NCBI RefSeq assembly: GCF_937958065.1
Contig: NZ_CALFXI010000118.1
Coordinates: 1 to 59,530, forward strand
Direction: 5' to 3'
Source of the DNA: an uncultured Steroidobacter sp.
GTDB lineage: Bacteria; Pseudomonadota; Gammaproteobacteria; Steroidobacterales; Steroidobacteraceae
DNA: 59,530 bases
Made by a program: the position numbers and the translations under genes. Numbering within the stretch: the first letter of the stretch is position 1; each line of letters starts with the position of its first letter. A model generated the notes under the pieces. The model did not search any database and had not been told where the DNA came from. It worked only from the letters and a program-made list of their open reading frames with translations. Shown in pieces: positions 7,594 through 16,777 of the stretch.

Positions 7594-9552
7594 ATGCCTC
7601 GCTCCGTCCGCATCAAAGATCATCACGCCGAGAGCCAGCTGTTCGAGCAGCGGGCCGTGATCGCGGCGGTGCTCATGGTCATCGCCATGGGCCTGGTGGT
7701 CTCGCGCCTGGTGTGGCTGCAGGTGGTGAAGTACGACTACTTCGCCGCCCTGTCGCAGGGTAACCGGATCCGCATCGAGCCGATCCCGCCGAATCGCGGC
7801 CTGATCCTGGATCGCAACGGCTTGCCGCTGGCCACCAACGCACCCTCCTATCAATTGGAACTGACCAAGGAGCAGGTGGCCGACGTCGATGCCACCTTGA
7901 ACGGCATCGCCGAGATCGGCCTGATCGACCAGGACAACATCCCCGCCATCAAGCGCGATCTGCGCGGCCGCCGCAGCTTCGATGCGGTGCCGATCAAGCT
8001 GCAGCTCACCGAAATCGAAGTGGCACGGTTCGCGGCGCGCCGCCATCAGTTTCCGGGGGTCGAAATCCGCCCGCGTCTCACGCGCTATTACCCGCTGGCC
8101 GAAAGCAGCGTGCATGCGCTCGGCTACGTCGGCGCGATCAGCGAAGACGACAAGAAACGGCTCAACATGGATGACTACGCCGGCACCACGCTCACCGGCA
8201 AGAACGGCGTCGAGTACGCCTACGAAAGTCAGCTGCATGGCCGCGCCGGCTTTCAGCAACTGCTGGTGAATGCGCAGGGCCGCAGCGTCGAACGCATCGG
8301 CAACGAAGCGGCCAAGCTGGATCGCAAGGAGCCGGTCGCCGGCAACGATCTGTTCCTCACGATCGACATGCGGGTCCAGCAGGCGGCGGAAGAAGCGCTG
8401 CGCGGTCAGCGTGCCTCGGCGGTGGCGATCGATCCGAGCAACGGCGACATCATCGCCTTCGTCAGCACGCCCGCCTTCGACCCGAACCTGTTTGCCCGTG
8501 GCCTGACGCGGCCCGAATACCTGGCGCTGACCGAAGATCCGAATCGACCCATGTACGATCGCGTGATTCGCGGCGTGTATCCGCCCGGCTCGACGGTCAA
8601 GCCGATGATGGCCATGGCGGCGCTCGAATACGGCGTCGTCACTCCCGAAAACTCCGTCTTCTGTCGAGGCGCCTATCGCATGCCCGGCGTCAGCCGGCCC
8701 TGGCGCGACTGGAAGCCCGGCGGTCACGGCACCGTGGACATGCGCAAGGCGATCGCAACCTCGTGCGACGTGTATTTCTACGACATCGCCAACCAGATGG
8801 GCGTGGATCGCATCCACGACTACCTGGCGCAGTTCGGCATGGGCTCGCTCACCGGCATCGATATTCCGGGCGAGAAGGCCGGCCTGCTGCCCTCGACCGA
8901 TTGGAAGAAAAAAGCGTTCCGCCGCAAGGAAGCGCAGATCTGGTTCCCGGGCGACACCATCAGTATCGGCATCGGCCAGGGCTATATGAACGCGACGCCG
9001 CTGCAGCTGGCGCATGCCACCGCGACCATCGCCGCCCGGGGTCAGCGCTTCAAGCCCCGGCTGGTGCGCGCCATTCGCAATGTGACGACAGGTCAGATCT
9101 CGGAACTGAAGCCGGCGCAGCTGCCCTCTCCTCACGTCAACGATCCGGCGGCCTGGGAGGTCGCAGTCGGCGGCATGTTCGACGTCGCCAATGCACCGTA
9201 CGGCACCGCGCGCGGCGCGACCGCCAACGCGCTGTACAAGATCGCAGGCAAGAGCGGCACGGCACAGGTGTTCACCGTGGCCGCCAACGAAAAAATGCGC
9301 AAGGCCGGCGATCTCGCCGAGCATTTGCGTGACCACGCGTTGTTCGTTGCCTTCGCCCCCGTCGAAGCGCCGCGCATCGCCGTCGCAGTCGTGGTCGAAA
9401 ACGCTCCGGGCGGCGGCTCGGCGTTCGCCGCCCCGATCGCACGTCGCATTCTCGATACGTATCTGCTGACGCCCGAGCAACTGGCGGAGCAGGACGCGAA
9501 GCGCAAGCCGGCGCCGCCGGTCGCGGCCCCGCGTCGAGGAGAGACCGAATGA
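7594..9552 (+). CDS. mrdA: Penicillin-binding protein 2 (elongasome transpeptidase)
   Basis: PBP2 cross-links peptidoglycan during lateral wall growth together with RodA. The 652-residue class B PBP has one N-terminal membrane anchor (about residues 22-44), a pedestal domain with the RNRGLILDRNG-type motif, and a transpeptidase domain. The catalytic motifs are visible: Ser333-Thr-Val-Lys336 (PPGSTVKP), Ser390-Cys-Asp (TSCDVYFY) and Lys553-Ser-Gly-Thr (GKSGTA). The stop codon overlaps the start of rodA (ATGA), implying coupled synthesis of the PBP2-RodA pair. Confidence 0.97.
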   Translation: MPRSVRIKDHHAESQLFEQRAVIAAVLMVIAMGLVVSRLVWLQVVKYDYFAALSQGNRIRIEPIPPNRGLILDRNGLPLATNAPSYQLELTKEQVADVDATLNGIAEIGLIDQDNIPAIKRDLRGRRSFDAVPIKLQLTEIEVARFAARRHQFPGVEIRPRLTRYYPLAESSVHALGYVGAISEDDKKRLNMDDYAGTTLTGKNGVEYAYESQLHGRAGFQQLLVNAQGRSVERIGNEAAKLDRKEPVAGNDLFLTIDMRVQQAAEEALRGQRASAVAIDPSNGDIIAFVSTPAFDPNLFARGLTRPEYLALTEDPNRPMYDRVIRGVYPPGSTVKPMMAMAALEYGVVTPENSVFCRGAYRMPGVSRPWRDWKPGGHGTVDMRKAIATSCDVYFYDIANQMGVDRIHDYLAQFGMGSLTGIDIPGEKAGLLPSTDWKKKAFRRKEAQIWFPGDTISIGIGQGYMNATPLQLAHATATIAARGQRFKPRLVRAIRNVTTGQISELKPAQLPSPHVNDPAAWEVAVGGMFDVANAPYGTARGATANALYKIAGKSGTAQVFTVAANEKMRKAGDLAEHLRDHALFVAFAPVEAPRIAVAVVVENAPGGGSAFAAPIARRILDTYLLTPEQLAEQDAKRKPAPPVAAPRRGETE

Positions 9553-10688
9553 GCCTGGATGCGGTCGATACCTCGCGCACTCAGCGCACGTTGACTGGCA
9601 CCGCACAGCTGCTGCTGGCGCTGCATCTGGATGGCCCGCTGTTCATCGCGCTGTGCATGGTCGGTGCGGTCGGCAGCATCGTGTTGTTCAGCGCCTCGGG
9701 CAGCAGTCTCGACATGCTCGAAGCGCAGCTGATGCGCTTCGGGCTCGGTCTGATCGCGATGATCATGCTCGCTCAGGTGCCGCCGCGGATCATTCGTAAT
9801 GCCGCGCCGGTCGCCTGGGTGATCGGCCTGCTGCTGCTGCTCGCGGTGATGTTTCAGGGCGACATCGCGATGGGCGCACAGCGCTGGCTCGACCTCGGCT
9901 TCGTGCGCTTCCAGCCTTCGGAAATCATGAAGCTCGCCGTGCCACTGGCCTGCGCGTGGTTCCTGCATGACCGTCCGCTGCCACCGAGTTTGAGCACGCT
10001 GCTGGTGCTGGCGCTCGGCATCGGCATCCCGACCCTGCTGATCGCCGAGCAACCCGACCTCGGCACGTCGCTGCTGGTCGCCGCTGGCGGCGGCATGGTC
10101 GTGTTGCTGGCGGGTCTGCAGATCAAATACATCCTGTCCGTGGTCGGTCTGCTCGTACCGGTGGCCATCGGCGCGTGGCATTTCCTGCTGCACGATTATC
10201 AAAAGCAACGTGTGCTCACCTTCCTCGATCCGCAAAACGATCCGCTCGGCTCGGGCTATCACATCATCCAGTCGCAGATCGCGATCGGCTCGGGCGGTGT
10301 GTTCGGCAAGGGCTATCTCAACGGCAGCCAGGCCCAGCTGGAATTCCTGCCGGAGCGCTCGACGGACTTCATTTTCGCGGTGATCGGCGAGGAATGGGGC
10401 CTGATCGGCCTCGTGACCGTCATTCTGTTGTTCATGTTCGTGATCGGTCGCGCTCTGTATCTGGCCGCGACTGCACACGATACGTTCTCGCGGCTGGCTT
10501 CAGGCAGTCTGGCGCTGACGTTCTGCGTGTATGTTTTCGTCAACACCGGCATGGTCACCGGGCTGCTGCCCGTGGTCGGCGTGCCGTTGCCTTTCGTCAG
10601 CTATGGCGGAACTGCGATGGTGACCCTCATGGCCGGTTTCGGTATTCTCATGTCCTTGTGCGCGAAGCGGAAACTGGTGAGCCGTTGA
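9549..10688 (+). CDS. rodA: SEDS peptidoglycan glycosyltransferase RodA
   Basis: RodA polymerises lipid II into glycan strands in complex with PBP2. The 379-residue protein has about ten membrane helices and the SEDS-family sequences QRWLDLGFVRFQPSE and VGVPLPFVSYGG. The upstream ATGA overlap with mrdA fixes the start. Its stop (10686-10688) overlaps a TTG that I take as the mltB start. Also known as mrdB. Confidence 0.97.
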   Translation: MSLDAVDTSRTQRTLTGTAQLLLALHLDGPLFIALCMVGAVGSIVLFSASGSSLDMLEAQLMRFGLGLIAMIMLAQVPPRIIRNAAPVAWVIGLLLLLAVMFQGDIAMGAQRWLDLGFVRFQPSEIMKLAVPLACAWFLHDRPLPPSLSTLLVLALGIGIPTLLIAEQPDLGTSLLVAAGGGMVVLLAGLQIKYILSVVGLLVPVAIGAWHFLLHDYQKQRVLTFLDPQNDPLGSGYHIIQSQIAIGSGGVFGKGYLNGSQAQLEFLPERSTDFIFAVIGEEWGLIGLVTVILLFMFVIGRALYLAATAHDTFSRLASGSLALTFCVYVFVNTGMVTGLLPVVGVPLPFVSYGGTAMVTLMAGFGILMSLCAKRKLVSR

Positions 10689-11668
10689 GATTGAACCTGC
10701 TGTCCCTGACCCCGCTGCTCCTGTCCACTGTCGCGCTGCCTGCGCTGGCCTTCGACACCAAGCGCCCCGAAGTCCGCTCCTTCATCGAAACCATGACGCG
10801 CGAGCACGGCTTCGAGAAAGCCAGGCTCGAAGCCCTGCTGAAGAGTGCCGAGACCAAACAACCGATTCTCGATGCCATCAGCCGGCCCGCCGAGCGCGTG
10901 GTGCCGTGGCATGAATATCGCGATCGTTTCCTCACCGAGAGGCGCATCAATCAAGGCGCCGACTTCTGGCTGAGCCACGGCGAAAAGCTCAAGCAGATCT
11001 CCGACCCGCAGCTGGCGGACGTCGTGGTGGGCATCCTCGGCGTGGAGACTTCCTTCGGACGCATCACCGGGCGCTACAAAGTGCTCGATGCGCTGGTGAC
11101 GCTCGGCTTCGACTACCCGCCGCGTGGCGAGTTCTTCCTCGGCGAGCTGCGGGAATTCCTGTTGCTGTCGCGCGAGGAGAAAGTCGATCCGGCGACCGTG
11201 CTGGGCTCGTATGCAGGCGCGATGGGCGCGGCGCAGTTCATCTCCTCCAGCTATCGCAGGTGGGCGGTGGACGGCGACGGCGACGGTCATCGCGATCTGT
11301 GGAACAGCTGGGACGACGTGATCGGCTCGATCGCCAATTATCTGTCCCAGCATGGCTGGGTGAACGGCCAGCAGGTGGTCGTGGACGCGACCCTGAAGGA
11401 CCCGGACCTGTCGCGATTCGACATCAAGTTGGCTTTGAACGAGACCGTGCAATCATTACGCGACAAGGGCGTGAAGTTCGAGACCGAGCTGCCGCCGGAC
11501 GCGCCTGCCATGCTGGTCGTCGGCCAGGGCAGGGACGGTCCGCTGTATCGCGTCGGTTTCAACAACTTCTACGTGATCACCCGCTATAACCGCAGTCCGA
11601 TGTATGCCATGGCAGTACACGATCTGGGCGAGGCCATTCAGAACTTCATGAGGGACACCGAGAGATGA
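10685..11668 (+). CDS. mltB: Membrane-bound lytic murein transglycosylase B family
   Basis: MltB cleaves the MurNAc-GlcNAc bond of peptidoglycan to leave 1,6-anhydro ends. The catalytic region is evident: GILGVETSFGRITGRYKVLDAL with the acid Glu, and AQFISSSYRRWAVDGDGDGHRDLW with its Asp-rich metal-like loop. I place the start at a TTG at 10685 inside the rodA stop, preceded by GGTGAG; this gives a signal-like N-terminus (RLNLLSLTPLLLSTVALPALA) and 327 residues. The frame stays open far upstream but there it overlaps rodA out of frame. I see no lipobox Cys, so this may be a soluble periplasmic form rather than a lipoprotein. Confidence 0.88.
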   Translation: MRLNLLSLTPLLLSTVALPALAFDTKRPEVRSFIETMTREHGFEKARLEALLKSAETKQPILDAISRPAERVVPWHEYRDRFLTERRINQGADFWLSHGEKLKQISDPQLADVVVGILGVETSFGRITGRYKVLDALVTLGFDYPPRGEFFLGELREFLLLSREEKVDPATVLGSYAGAMGAAQFISSSYRRWAVDGDGDGHRDLWNSWDDVIGSIANYLSQHGWVNGQQVVVDATLKDPDLSRFDIKLALNETVQSLRDKGVKFETELPPDAPAMLVVGQGRDGPLYRVGFNNFYVITRYNRSPMYAMAVHDLGEAIQNFMRDTER

Positions 11669-12486
11669 GGACGCGGGCGTGGCGATCCTCGACAGCGAAC
11701 TGGCTTGCTCTCACACTGGCATCGGTCCTGGCCGGCTGCTCGGCGCCGTCGGTGATCCAGCCGCCCAAACATCCGCCGCTGCCGCCGCCCTCGCCCATCC
11801 CGGCGGACATAGCAAACATTCCCGATCCGGTGCCTCGCGCCGAGCCCAAGTCGGCTCGCGGCAATCCGGCTTTCTACGATGTGCTCGGCAAGCGCTACTT
11901 CGTGATGGACAGCGCCGAGGGCTATGTCGAGCGCGGCGTCGCCTCCTGGTACGGTCCGGGCTTCCATGCGGCGAGCACCTCCAACGGCGAGCGCTACGAC
12001 ATGTACGCCATGAGCGGGGCTCACAAGACCCTGCCGCTGCCGGCCTATGTGCAAGTCACCAACCTGAGCAATGGCAAAAGCGTCGTGGTGCGCCTGAACG
12101 ATCGTGGCCCGTTCAAGGAAGGTCGCATCATCGATCTTTCCTACACCGCGGCCGCCAAGCTCGACATGATCAAGGCTGGCACCGCGTTCGTCGAAGTGCG
12201 CGCGCTCACGCCGATGGAAAAAGCCTCTCCGCCTCCGGCACCGCCCGCCACCTCGGAGTTGTATATACAGGCTGGCGCGTTCGCCACCGAGGCCAACGCC
12301 ACCAAGCTGCTCGGGCAGCTGCATTCCAAAGGCGTCGACAACGCCTTCGTGCGTCAGGATCAGGTGGAGGGCAAGACGCTGTACCGCGTGCGCGTCGGTC
12401 CGATTCCGAGCGTGAACCAATTCGATAAAGTGGTGCAGCGTCTGCGCATGCTGGGCTTCCCTGACGCCCGCCTAGCCGCCAATTGA
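11665..12486 (+). CDS. rlpA: Septal-ring lipoprotein RlpA with SPOR domain
   Basis: RlpA is an outer-membrane lipoprotein; in Pseudomonas it is a transglycosylase acting on denuded glycans at the septum. The 273-residue product has a lipobox LAGC with Cys25, a Pro-rich linker, the double-psi beta-barrel domain (GVASWYGPGFHAASTSNGE through VVRLNDRGPFKEGRIIDLS, about residues 90-180) and a C-terminal SPOR domain (about 195-270) that binds denuded peptidoglycan. The ATGA overlap with mltB fixes the start. Confidence 0.95.
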   Translation: MRTRAWRSSTANWLALTLASVLAGCSAPSVIQPPKHPPLPPPSPIPADIANIPDPVPRAEPKSARGNPAFYDVLGKRYFVMDSAEGYVERGVASWYGPGFHAASTSNGERYDMYAMSGAHKTLPLPAYVQVTNLSNGKSVVVRLNDRGPFKEGRIIDLSYTAAAKLDMIKAGTAFVEVRALTPMEKASPPPAPPATSELYIQAGAFATEANATKLLGQLHSKGVDNAFVRQDQVEGKTLYRVRVGPIPSVNQFDKVVQRLRMLGFPDARLAAN

Positions 12487-12603
12487 TCCATTCCAGGCAG
12501 CGCCGTGCCCATGCTTGCTGGGCGCGGGCTTGCCACAATTTGCCTACTTTCCCGGCGATGCGATGGGTAGAATCCGCCCGCCTCGCCGCTCCTCGATGTC
12601 ACC

Positions 12604-13839
12604 ATGCCCGCAAGCAAGCCCGCCGCTGTGTTGAGATTCACTGCACCGATGGTGCTCGCCTTGTCACTGGTCGGTTGTTCAGACTCTGGCGCGCCGGCCA
12701 TCGAGGGAGCCAGCGCCGCGCCGCTGTCCGATACCACAGCAGATAGCGCTGCTCCTGTCATCGAGCCGCCGCCTGTCCCGGCGCCGCCTCAGGTGCAGGC
12801 GCGCGGTTTCATCCTGCTGGATTACGCCAGCGGCCAGACACTCGCGGCCAACAATGCGCACGAGCGTCTCGAGCCCGCCAGCCTCACCAAGCTGATGTCT
12901 GCTTATGTAGTGTTTCATGCGCTCAAGGAGGGGCGCATCAAGATGACGGACCTGGTGACGATCAGTGCGTACGCGCGCTCGCAGGATGGTTCGCGCATGT
13001 TCGTCGACGTGGGCACACAGGTAAGCGTGGAGAATCTGATTCAAGGGATGATCGTGCAGTCGGGCAACGACGCGACCGTGGCGCTCGCCGAATACATCGG
13101 CGGCAGCGAACCGGCGTTCGTCGATCTGATGAATCGCCATGCGCAGCAGCTCGGCATGACGAGCACGCATTTCCAGAACAGTCCGGGCCTGCCCGCCCCC
13201 GAGCACTACACGACGGCTCACGACATCGCCGTGCTGTCGCGTGCGCTGATCAGGGAGTATCCGGAGCACTACAGGTTCTATTCGCAGCGCCAGTTCACCT
13301 GGAACAAGATCACGCAGCCGAATCGCAACGGGCTGCTGAGGCGCGATCCGTCCGTCGACGGCTTGAAGACCGGCCACACAGGCTCGGCCGGCTATTGCCT
13401 CGTTTCCTCCGCTCGCCGTGACGGCATGCGCCTGGTCTCGGTGGTGATGGGCTCGCCCTCGGTGCGTGCGCGTGAAGATGCGAGCTCCGCGCTGCTCAAC
13501 TATGGCTTCAACTTCTATCAGACGCGCCAGCTGTACGCGAACAAGTCGCCGGTCGCGACCGTGAAGGTCTGGATGGGTGCACTGAACGAAGTACCGCTCA
13601 GCGTCGTCGACGACATCTACACCACCGTGCCACGCGGCCAGGAAAACATGCTGGCCGCCGCCGCGGAAGTACCCGATCCGCTGCTTGCACCGCTGTCGCC
13701 CGGCAAAGCTGCCGGGCAGCTGCGCATCACCTTGGGCGACAAGGTCATTGGCACCTACCCGCTGCATCCGGCCACCGAAGTGGCGGAAGCTGGTATCTTC
13801 GGCCGCATGGTCGACAACGTTAAGCTCTGGATGAAGTAA
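12604..13839 (+). CDS. dacA: D-alanyl-D-alanine carboxypeptidase (PBP5/6 type)
   Basis: This enzyme removes the terminal D-Ala from pentapeptide stems in the periplasm. The 411-residue protein carries the three active-site motifs: Ser93-Leu-Thr-Lys96 (PASLTKLM), Ser153-Gly-Asn155 (VQSGNDAT) and Lys255-Thr-Gly (GLKTGHTG). The C-terminus ends in an amphipathic-looking helix (IFGRMVDNVKLWMK), the usual membrane anchor of the PBP5 family. Oddly, the N-terminal signal ends in LSLVGC with Cys25, a good lipobox, followed by a 40-residue Ala/Pro-rich linker; the protein may thus be lipidated as well. It starts a new run 117 bases after rlpA, 9 bases before the aminotransferase gene. Confidence 0.93.
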   Translation: MPASKPAAVLRFTAPMVLALSLVGCSDSGAPAIEGASAAPLSDTTADSAAPVIEPPPVPAPPQVQARGFILLDYASGQTLAANNAHERLEPASLTKLMSAYVVFHALKEGRIKMTDLVTISAYARSQDGSRMFVDVGTQVSVENLIQGMIVQSGNDATVALAEYIGGSEPAFVDLMNRHAQQLGMTSTHFQNSPGLPAPEHYTTAHDIAVLSRALIREYPEHYRFYSQRQFTWNKITQPNRNGLLRRDPSVDGLKTGHTGSAGYCLVSSARRDGMRLVSVVMGSPSVRAREDASSALLNYGFNFYQTRQLYANKSPVATVKVWMGALNEVPLSVVDDIYTTVPRGQENMLAAAAEVPDPLLAPLSPGKAAGQLRITLGDKVIGTYPLHPATEVAEAGIFGRMVDNVKLWMK

Positions 13840-13848
13840 CGCACCCAC

Positions 13849-14736
13849 ATGCCTGACCCATTGCCGCAGTGCTATCTCAACGGCGAGTACCTGGCACTGC
13901 GCGATGCTCGAATCTCGCCGCTCGACCGGGGTTTCCTGTTCGGTGACAGCGTCTACGAAGTGCTGCCGGTGTTCGGCGGCCGGATGTTTCTTTTTCAGGA
14001 GCACTTCGACCGCCTGGCCCGCAGCCTGCGTGAGATCCGTATCGACAATCCGCACACTCACGCACAGTGGCGGGCAATTCTCGATGAGCTGATCGCTCGC
14101 AATGGGAGCGGCGGCGATTCATACATCTACGTGCAGGTGAGCCGCGGCATGGAGTACGGCCGCAATCACGCATTCCCTGCTGTGGTCAAACCAACTGTCT
14201 TCGCCATGGCTTCGCCTCTGCCCGTCTTCACCGAAGCTCAGCGCGCCGCCGGCTTGTCCGCGATCACGGTGGAAGATTTCCGCTGGGGTCGATGTGACAT
14301 CAAGAGCACCGCGCTGCTCGCGAATGTCCTGATGAAGCAGCAAGCCGTGGACGCGGGCGCCAACGAAGCGCTCATCGTGCGCGATGGCGAAGTGCTGGAA
14401 GGCTCGTCGACGAGCGTATTCATCGTGAAGGGCGGTGTGCTGATTACGCCCCCGAACGGTCATCGTATTCTGCCGGGCACGACTCGCAATGCGGCCCTGT
14501 CGCTCGCGACCGATCTCATGCCAGTGCAGATCCGGAGTATTTCGCTCGAAGAATTGCGAGCCGCGGATGAGGTCTGGATCTCCGCCGCGACTCGCGACGT
14601 GCTACCGGTGACGCGTGTCGACGGTGCGCCGATCGGCTCCGGCCGTCCTGGCCCTGCGTGGCTGCGCATGGCGGAGGCTTTCGTCCAGCTCCGCCAGCAA
14701 CAGGCTGACATGCCGGCCGACCCGCCCACGCCGTGA
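13849..14736 (+). CDS. dat: Class IV PLP aminotransferase, probably D-amino acid aminotransferase
   Basis: A fold-type IV PLP enzyme of 295 residues. The N-terminal DARISPLDRGFLFGDSVYE block, the PLP lysine in CDIKSTALLANV and the EGSSTSVFIV block are typical of the Dat/IlvE/PabC superfamily. The position between dacA and ybeD is the place where D-amino acid aminotransferase genes occur in related bacteria, so making or recycling D-Ala/D-Glu for the wall is the likely role. Branched-chain aminotransferase or ADC lyase activity cannot be ruled out by eye. Confidence 0.82.
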   Translation: MPDPLPQCYLNGEYLALRDARISPLDRGFLFGDSVYEVLPVFGGRMFLFQEHFDRLARSLREIRIDNPHTHAQWRAILDELIARNGSGGDSYIYVQVSRGMEYGRNHAFPAVVKPTVFAMASPLPVFTEAQRAAGLSAITVEDFRWGRCDIKSTALLANVLMKQQAVDAGANEALIVRDGEVLEGSSTSVFIVKGGVLITPPNGHRILPGTTRNAALSLATDLMPVQIRSISLEELRAADEVWISAATRDVLPVTRVDGAPIGSGRPGPAWLRMAEAFVQLRQQQADMPADPPTP

Positions 14737-14781
14737 ATTGCGGCTTGACTTACCGCCGCCCTGGCCGCATATCGAGTTCCC

Positions 14782-15060
14782 ATGAGCGACAGCAGCACCC
14801 CGAAGGACACCCTGTTCGAGTTCCCCTGTGACTTTCCGCTGAAGGTCATGGGCCGTCGCACCGACGACTTTCGCAGCATCGTGCTGGGCATCGTGCAGAA
14901 GCACGCCGGTCCGATCGAGCCCGACAACATCGAAGAGCGTCCCAGCAGCAGCGGCAGCTACCTGAGCCTGACGTGCACCTTCACGGCACAGAGCAAACAA
15001 CAGCTGGATGATCTGTACCGCGAGCTCACCGCGCACGAGCGAGTGATGGTGGTGCTGTAA
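14782..15060 (+). CDS. ybeD: DUF493 protein YbeD
   Basis: A 92-residue member of the DUF493/YbeD family (E. coli 87 residues), with the FPCDFPLKVMG and YLSLTCTF segments. The ACT-like fold suggests a regulatory role but the function is unknown. In most gammaproteobacteria it is followed on the same strand by lipB-lipA; here it converges, with a 9-base gap and no terminator, on a minus-strand oxidoreductase gene. Confidence 0.9.
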   Translation: MSDSSTPKDTLFEFPCDFPLKVMGRRTDDFRSIVLGIVQKHAGPIEPDNIEERPSSSGSYLSLTCTFTAQSKQQLDDLYRELTAHERVMVVL

Positions 15061-15069
15061 CGCGAGCGG

Positions 15070-16053
15070 TCAATCCGCTGCGACGCGAATCACGACCTTC
15101 CCCGTCGAACGCCGCGTATTCAAAACATCGAGCGCTTCCGTGAAGCGCTCCAGCCCCTGCAGTTCCGTGACGTGCGGCTCGATCTTGCCGCTCTCGAACA
15201 GATCGAACAGCGCTTTCAGATTGGACGCGTGCAGCGCCGGCTCCTTGCGCGTGTGGGCGCCCCAGAAGACCCCCACGAGCGAGCAGCCTTTGAGCAGCGG
15301 CAGATTCATCGGGATCGACGGAATCCTGCCCCCGGCGAAGCCGATCACCAGATAACGGCCGTTCCAGGCCATCGAGCGCACCACCTGCTCGGCGAAGTCC
15401 GCACCCACCGGGTCGTACGCGACGTCGATGCCCCGGTTGTCCGTGAACTCCATTACTTTCGCCTTGATCGTATCCTGCGTGTAGTTGAATACCGCGTCCG
15501 CGCCATGACGCTTCGCCAGCTCCAGCTTCTCCGGCGTGCTCGCCGCCGCCAGCACCCGAGCACCCAACGCCTTGCCGATTTCGATCGCCGTCAGGCCCAC
15601 GCCGCCCGCCGCGCCCAACACCAGCAATGTTTCTCCCGGCTGGATGTTTGCTCGCTGCACGAGTGCGTGATACGTGGTGCCGTAGTTGACGAGAAAGCCC
15701 GCCGCCGCGGCCATGCTCATCGACGCAGGCAATGGAATGAGTGCATGTGAAGGCGCGATGCATTCTTCAGCCAGCCCGCCCTGCCCGACCATCGCCAGCA
15801 CTCTCGCGCCCGGCTCGAGATCGGTGACATCGGCGGCAACTTCGGTGATGACTCCGGCGACTTCAGTGCCGGGGGTGTACGGCACTTCCGGTTTGACCTG
15901 ATATTTGCCCGCGACCATCAGCGCGTCGGGAAATCCGAAACCCACTGCGTGCACGCGGAGACGAACGTGCCCGGGCTGCAATGCCGGCGCGGCAATCTCT
16001 TTTACGGAAAGATCAGGAGGCGGCCCATAGCTGCTGAGGACGACTGCTCGCAT
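15070..16053 (-). CDS. Zinc-free NADPH:quinone oxidoreductase-like MDR protein
   Basis: A medium-chain dehydrogenase/reductase of 327 residues, with an N-terminal GroES-like domain and a Rossmann domain whose nucleotide motif is LGAAGGVGLTAIEIGKALGA (about residues 145-165). The catalytic zinc Cys and His residues of alcohol dehydrogenases are absent, placing it with the QOR/crotonyl-CoA reductase side of the family. Substrate unknown; it would act in the cytoplasm with NADPH. It lies downstream of lipB on the same strand (25-base gap), separating ybeD from lipB. Confidence 0.85.
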   Translation of the reverse strand: MRAVVLSSYGPPPDLSVKEIAAPALQPGHVRLRVHAVGFGFPDALMVAGKYQVKPEVPYTPGTEVAGVITEVAADVTDLEPGARVLAMVGQGGLAEECIAPSHALIPLPASMSMAAAAGFLVNYGTTYHALVQRANIQPGETLLVLGAAGGVGLTAIEIGKALGARVLAAASTPEKLELAKRHGADAVFNYTQDTIKAKVMEFTDNRGIDVAYDPVGADFAEQVVRSMAWNGRYLVIGFAGGRIPSIPMNLPLLKGCSLVGVFWGAHTRKEPALHASNLKALFDLFESGKIEPHVTELQGLERFTEALDVLNTRRSTGKVVIRVAAD

Positions 16054-16078
16054 GACGGAACCTTCGCATGTTGGCTCG

Positions 16079-16774
16079 CTAGCCGACGCTCGGCGTCAGC
16101 TGCAACGATGCAAGCAGTCGCGGCGCCAGTGCATCCGCAACTTCCTGCACACTTGCGTTCACGCCCAGCGAGCGCAGATCCGTGACTTCCAGGCCACGAT
16201 AGCCGCAGGGATTGATGCGCTGGAACGGCTGCAGATCCATCGCAACGTTGAACGCCAGGCCATGATAGCTGCTGCCGCGGCGGATCCGCAGCCCGATGCT
16301 GGCAACTTTGCGTCCGTTGACATACACACCGGGCGCCTCGCGTTTCGCGACTGCCGCGATGTTCCACGATGCGAGCAGATCGATGATCGCATTCTCCAGT
16401 GCCATCACCATTTGCCGCACGCCGAGCCCCGCTCTTCTCACATCGAGCAAGGGATAGACGACCAGCTGTCCCGGCCCGTGATACGTCACCTGTCCGCCGC
16501 GATCGATCTGCACGACGGGAATATCGCCGGGCGCGAGCAGATGCTCCGGCGCGGCATTCATGCCGAGCGTGAATACCGGAGGATGTTCGAGAAACCAGAT
16601 CTCGTCGGGCGTGCTGGCGTTGCGCTCGTTGGTGAACGTTTGCATGGCCCGCCAGGTGGGCTCGTACTCGACGCGGCCCAGCCAGCGGATGACTGGCTGG
16701 GCGTCAGGCGTTGAAGATTGGTCTGGAAGGGACACAGCGCTGGACGAAGGCATCACTGCAGGCAAGAGCCGCAA
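16079..16774 (-). CDS. lipB: Octanoyl-[ACP]:protein octanoyltransferase
   Basis: LipB moves octanoate from ACP to the lipoyl domains of 2-oxoacid dehydrogenases and GcvH. The family signature RGGQVTYHGPGQLVVYPLL is present, with the conserved Lys in NGRKVASIGLRIRRG and Cys in INPCGYRG. The longest frame starts at a TTG (16774), 3 bases after the lipA stop, giving 231 residues; an ATG at 16753 would give 224. E. coli LipB is shorter at the N-terminus, so the first 25 residues may not matter. Transcribed after lipA, the reverse of the usual lipB-lipA order. Confidence 0.94.
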   Translation of the reverse strand: MRLLPAVMPSSSAVSLPDQSSTPDAQPVIRWLGRVEYEPTWRAMQTFTNERNASTPDEIWFLEHPPVFTLGMNAAPEHLLAPGDIPVVQIDRGGQVTYHGPGQLVVYPLLDVRRAGLGVRQMVMALENAIIDLLASWNIAAVAKREAPGVYVNGRKVASIGLRIRRGSSYHGLAFNVAMDLQPFQRINPCGYRGLEVTDLRSLGVNASVQEVADALAPRLLASLQLTPSVG

Positions 16775-16777
16775 CCA

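Noticed and set aside
7504..9606. A 700-residue open frame antisense to mrdA
   Set aside because: Same reason: reverse-frame shadow of a clear PBP2 gene.
10175..10684. Long upstream extension of the MltB frame
   Set aside because: It lies inside rodA in another frame and has no lytic-transglycosylase or signal sequence; the TTG at the rodA stop fits better.
15061..15069. Terminator between convergent ybeD and the oxidoreductase gene
   Set aside because: Only nine bases separate the stops and no hairpin with T-run is visible around them.
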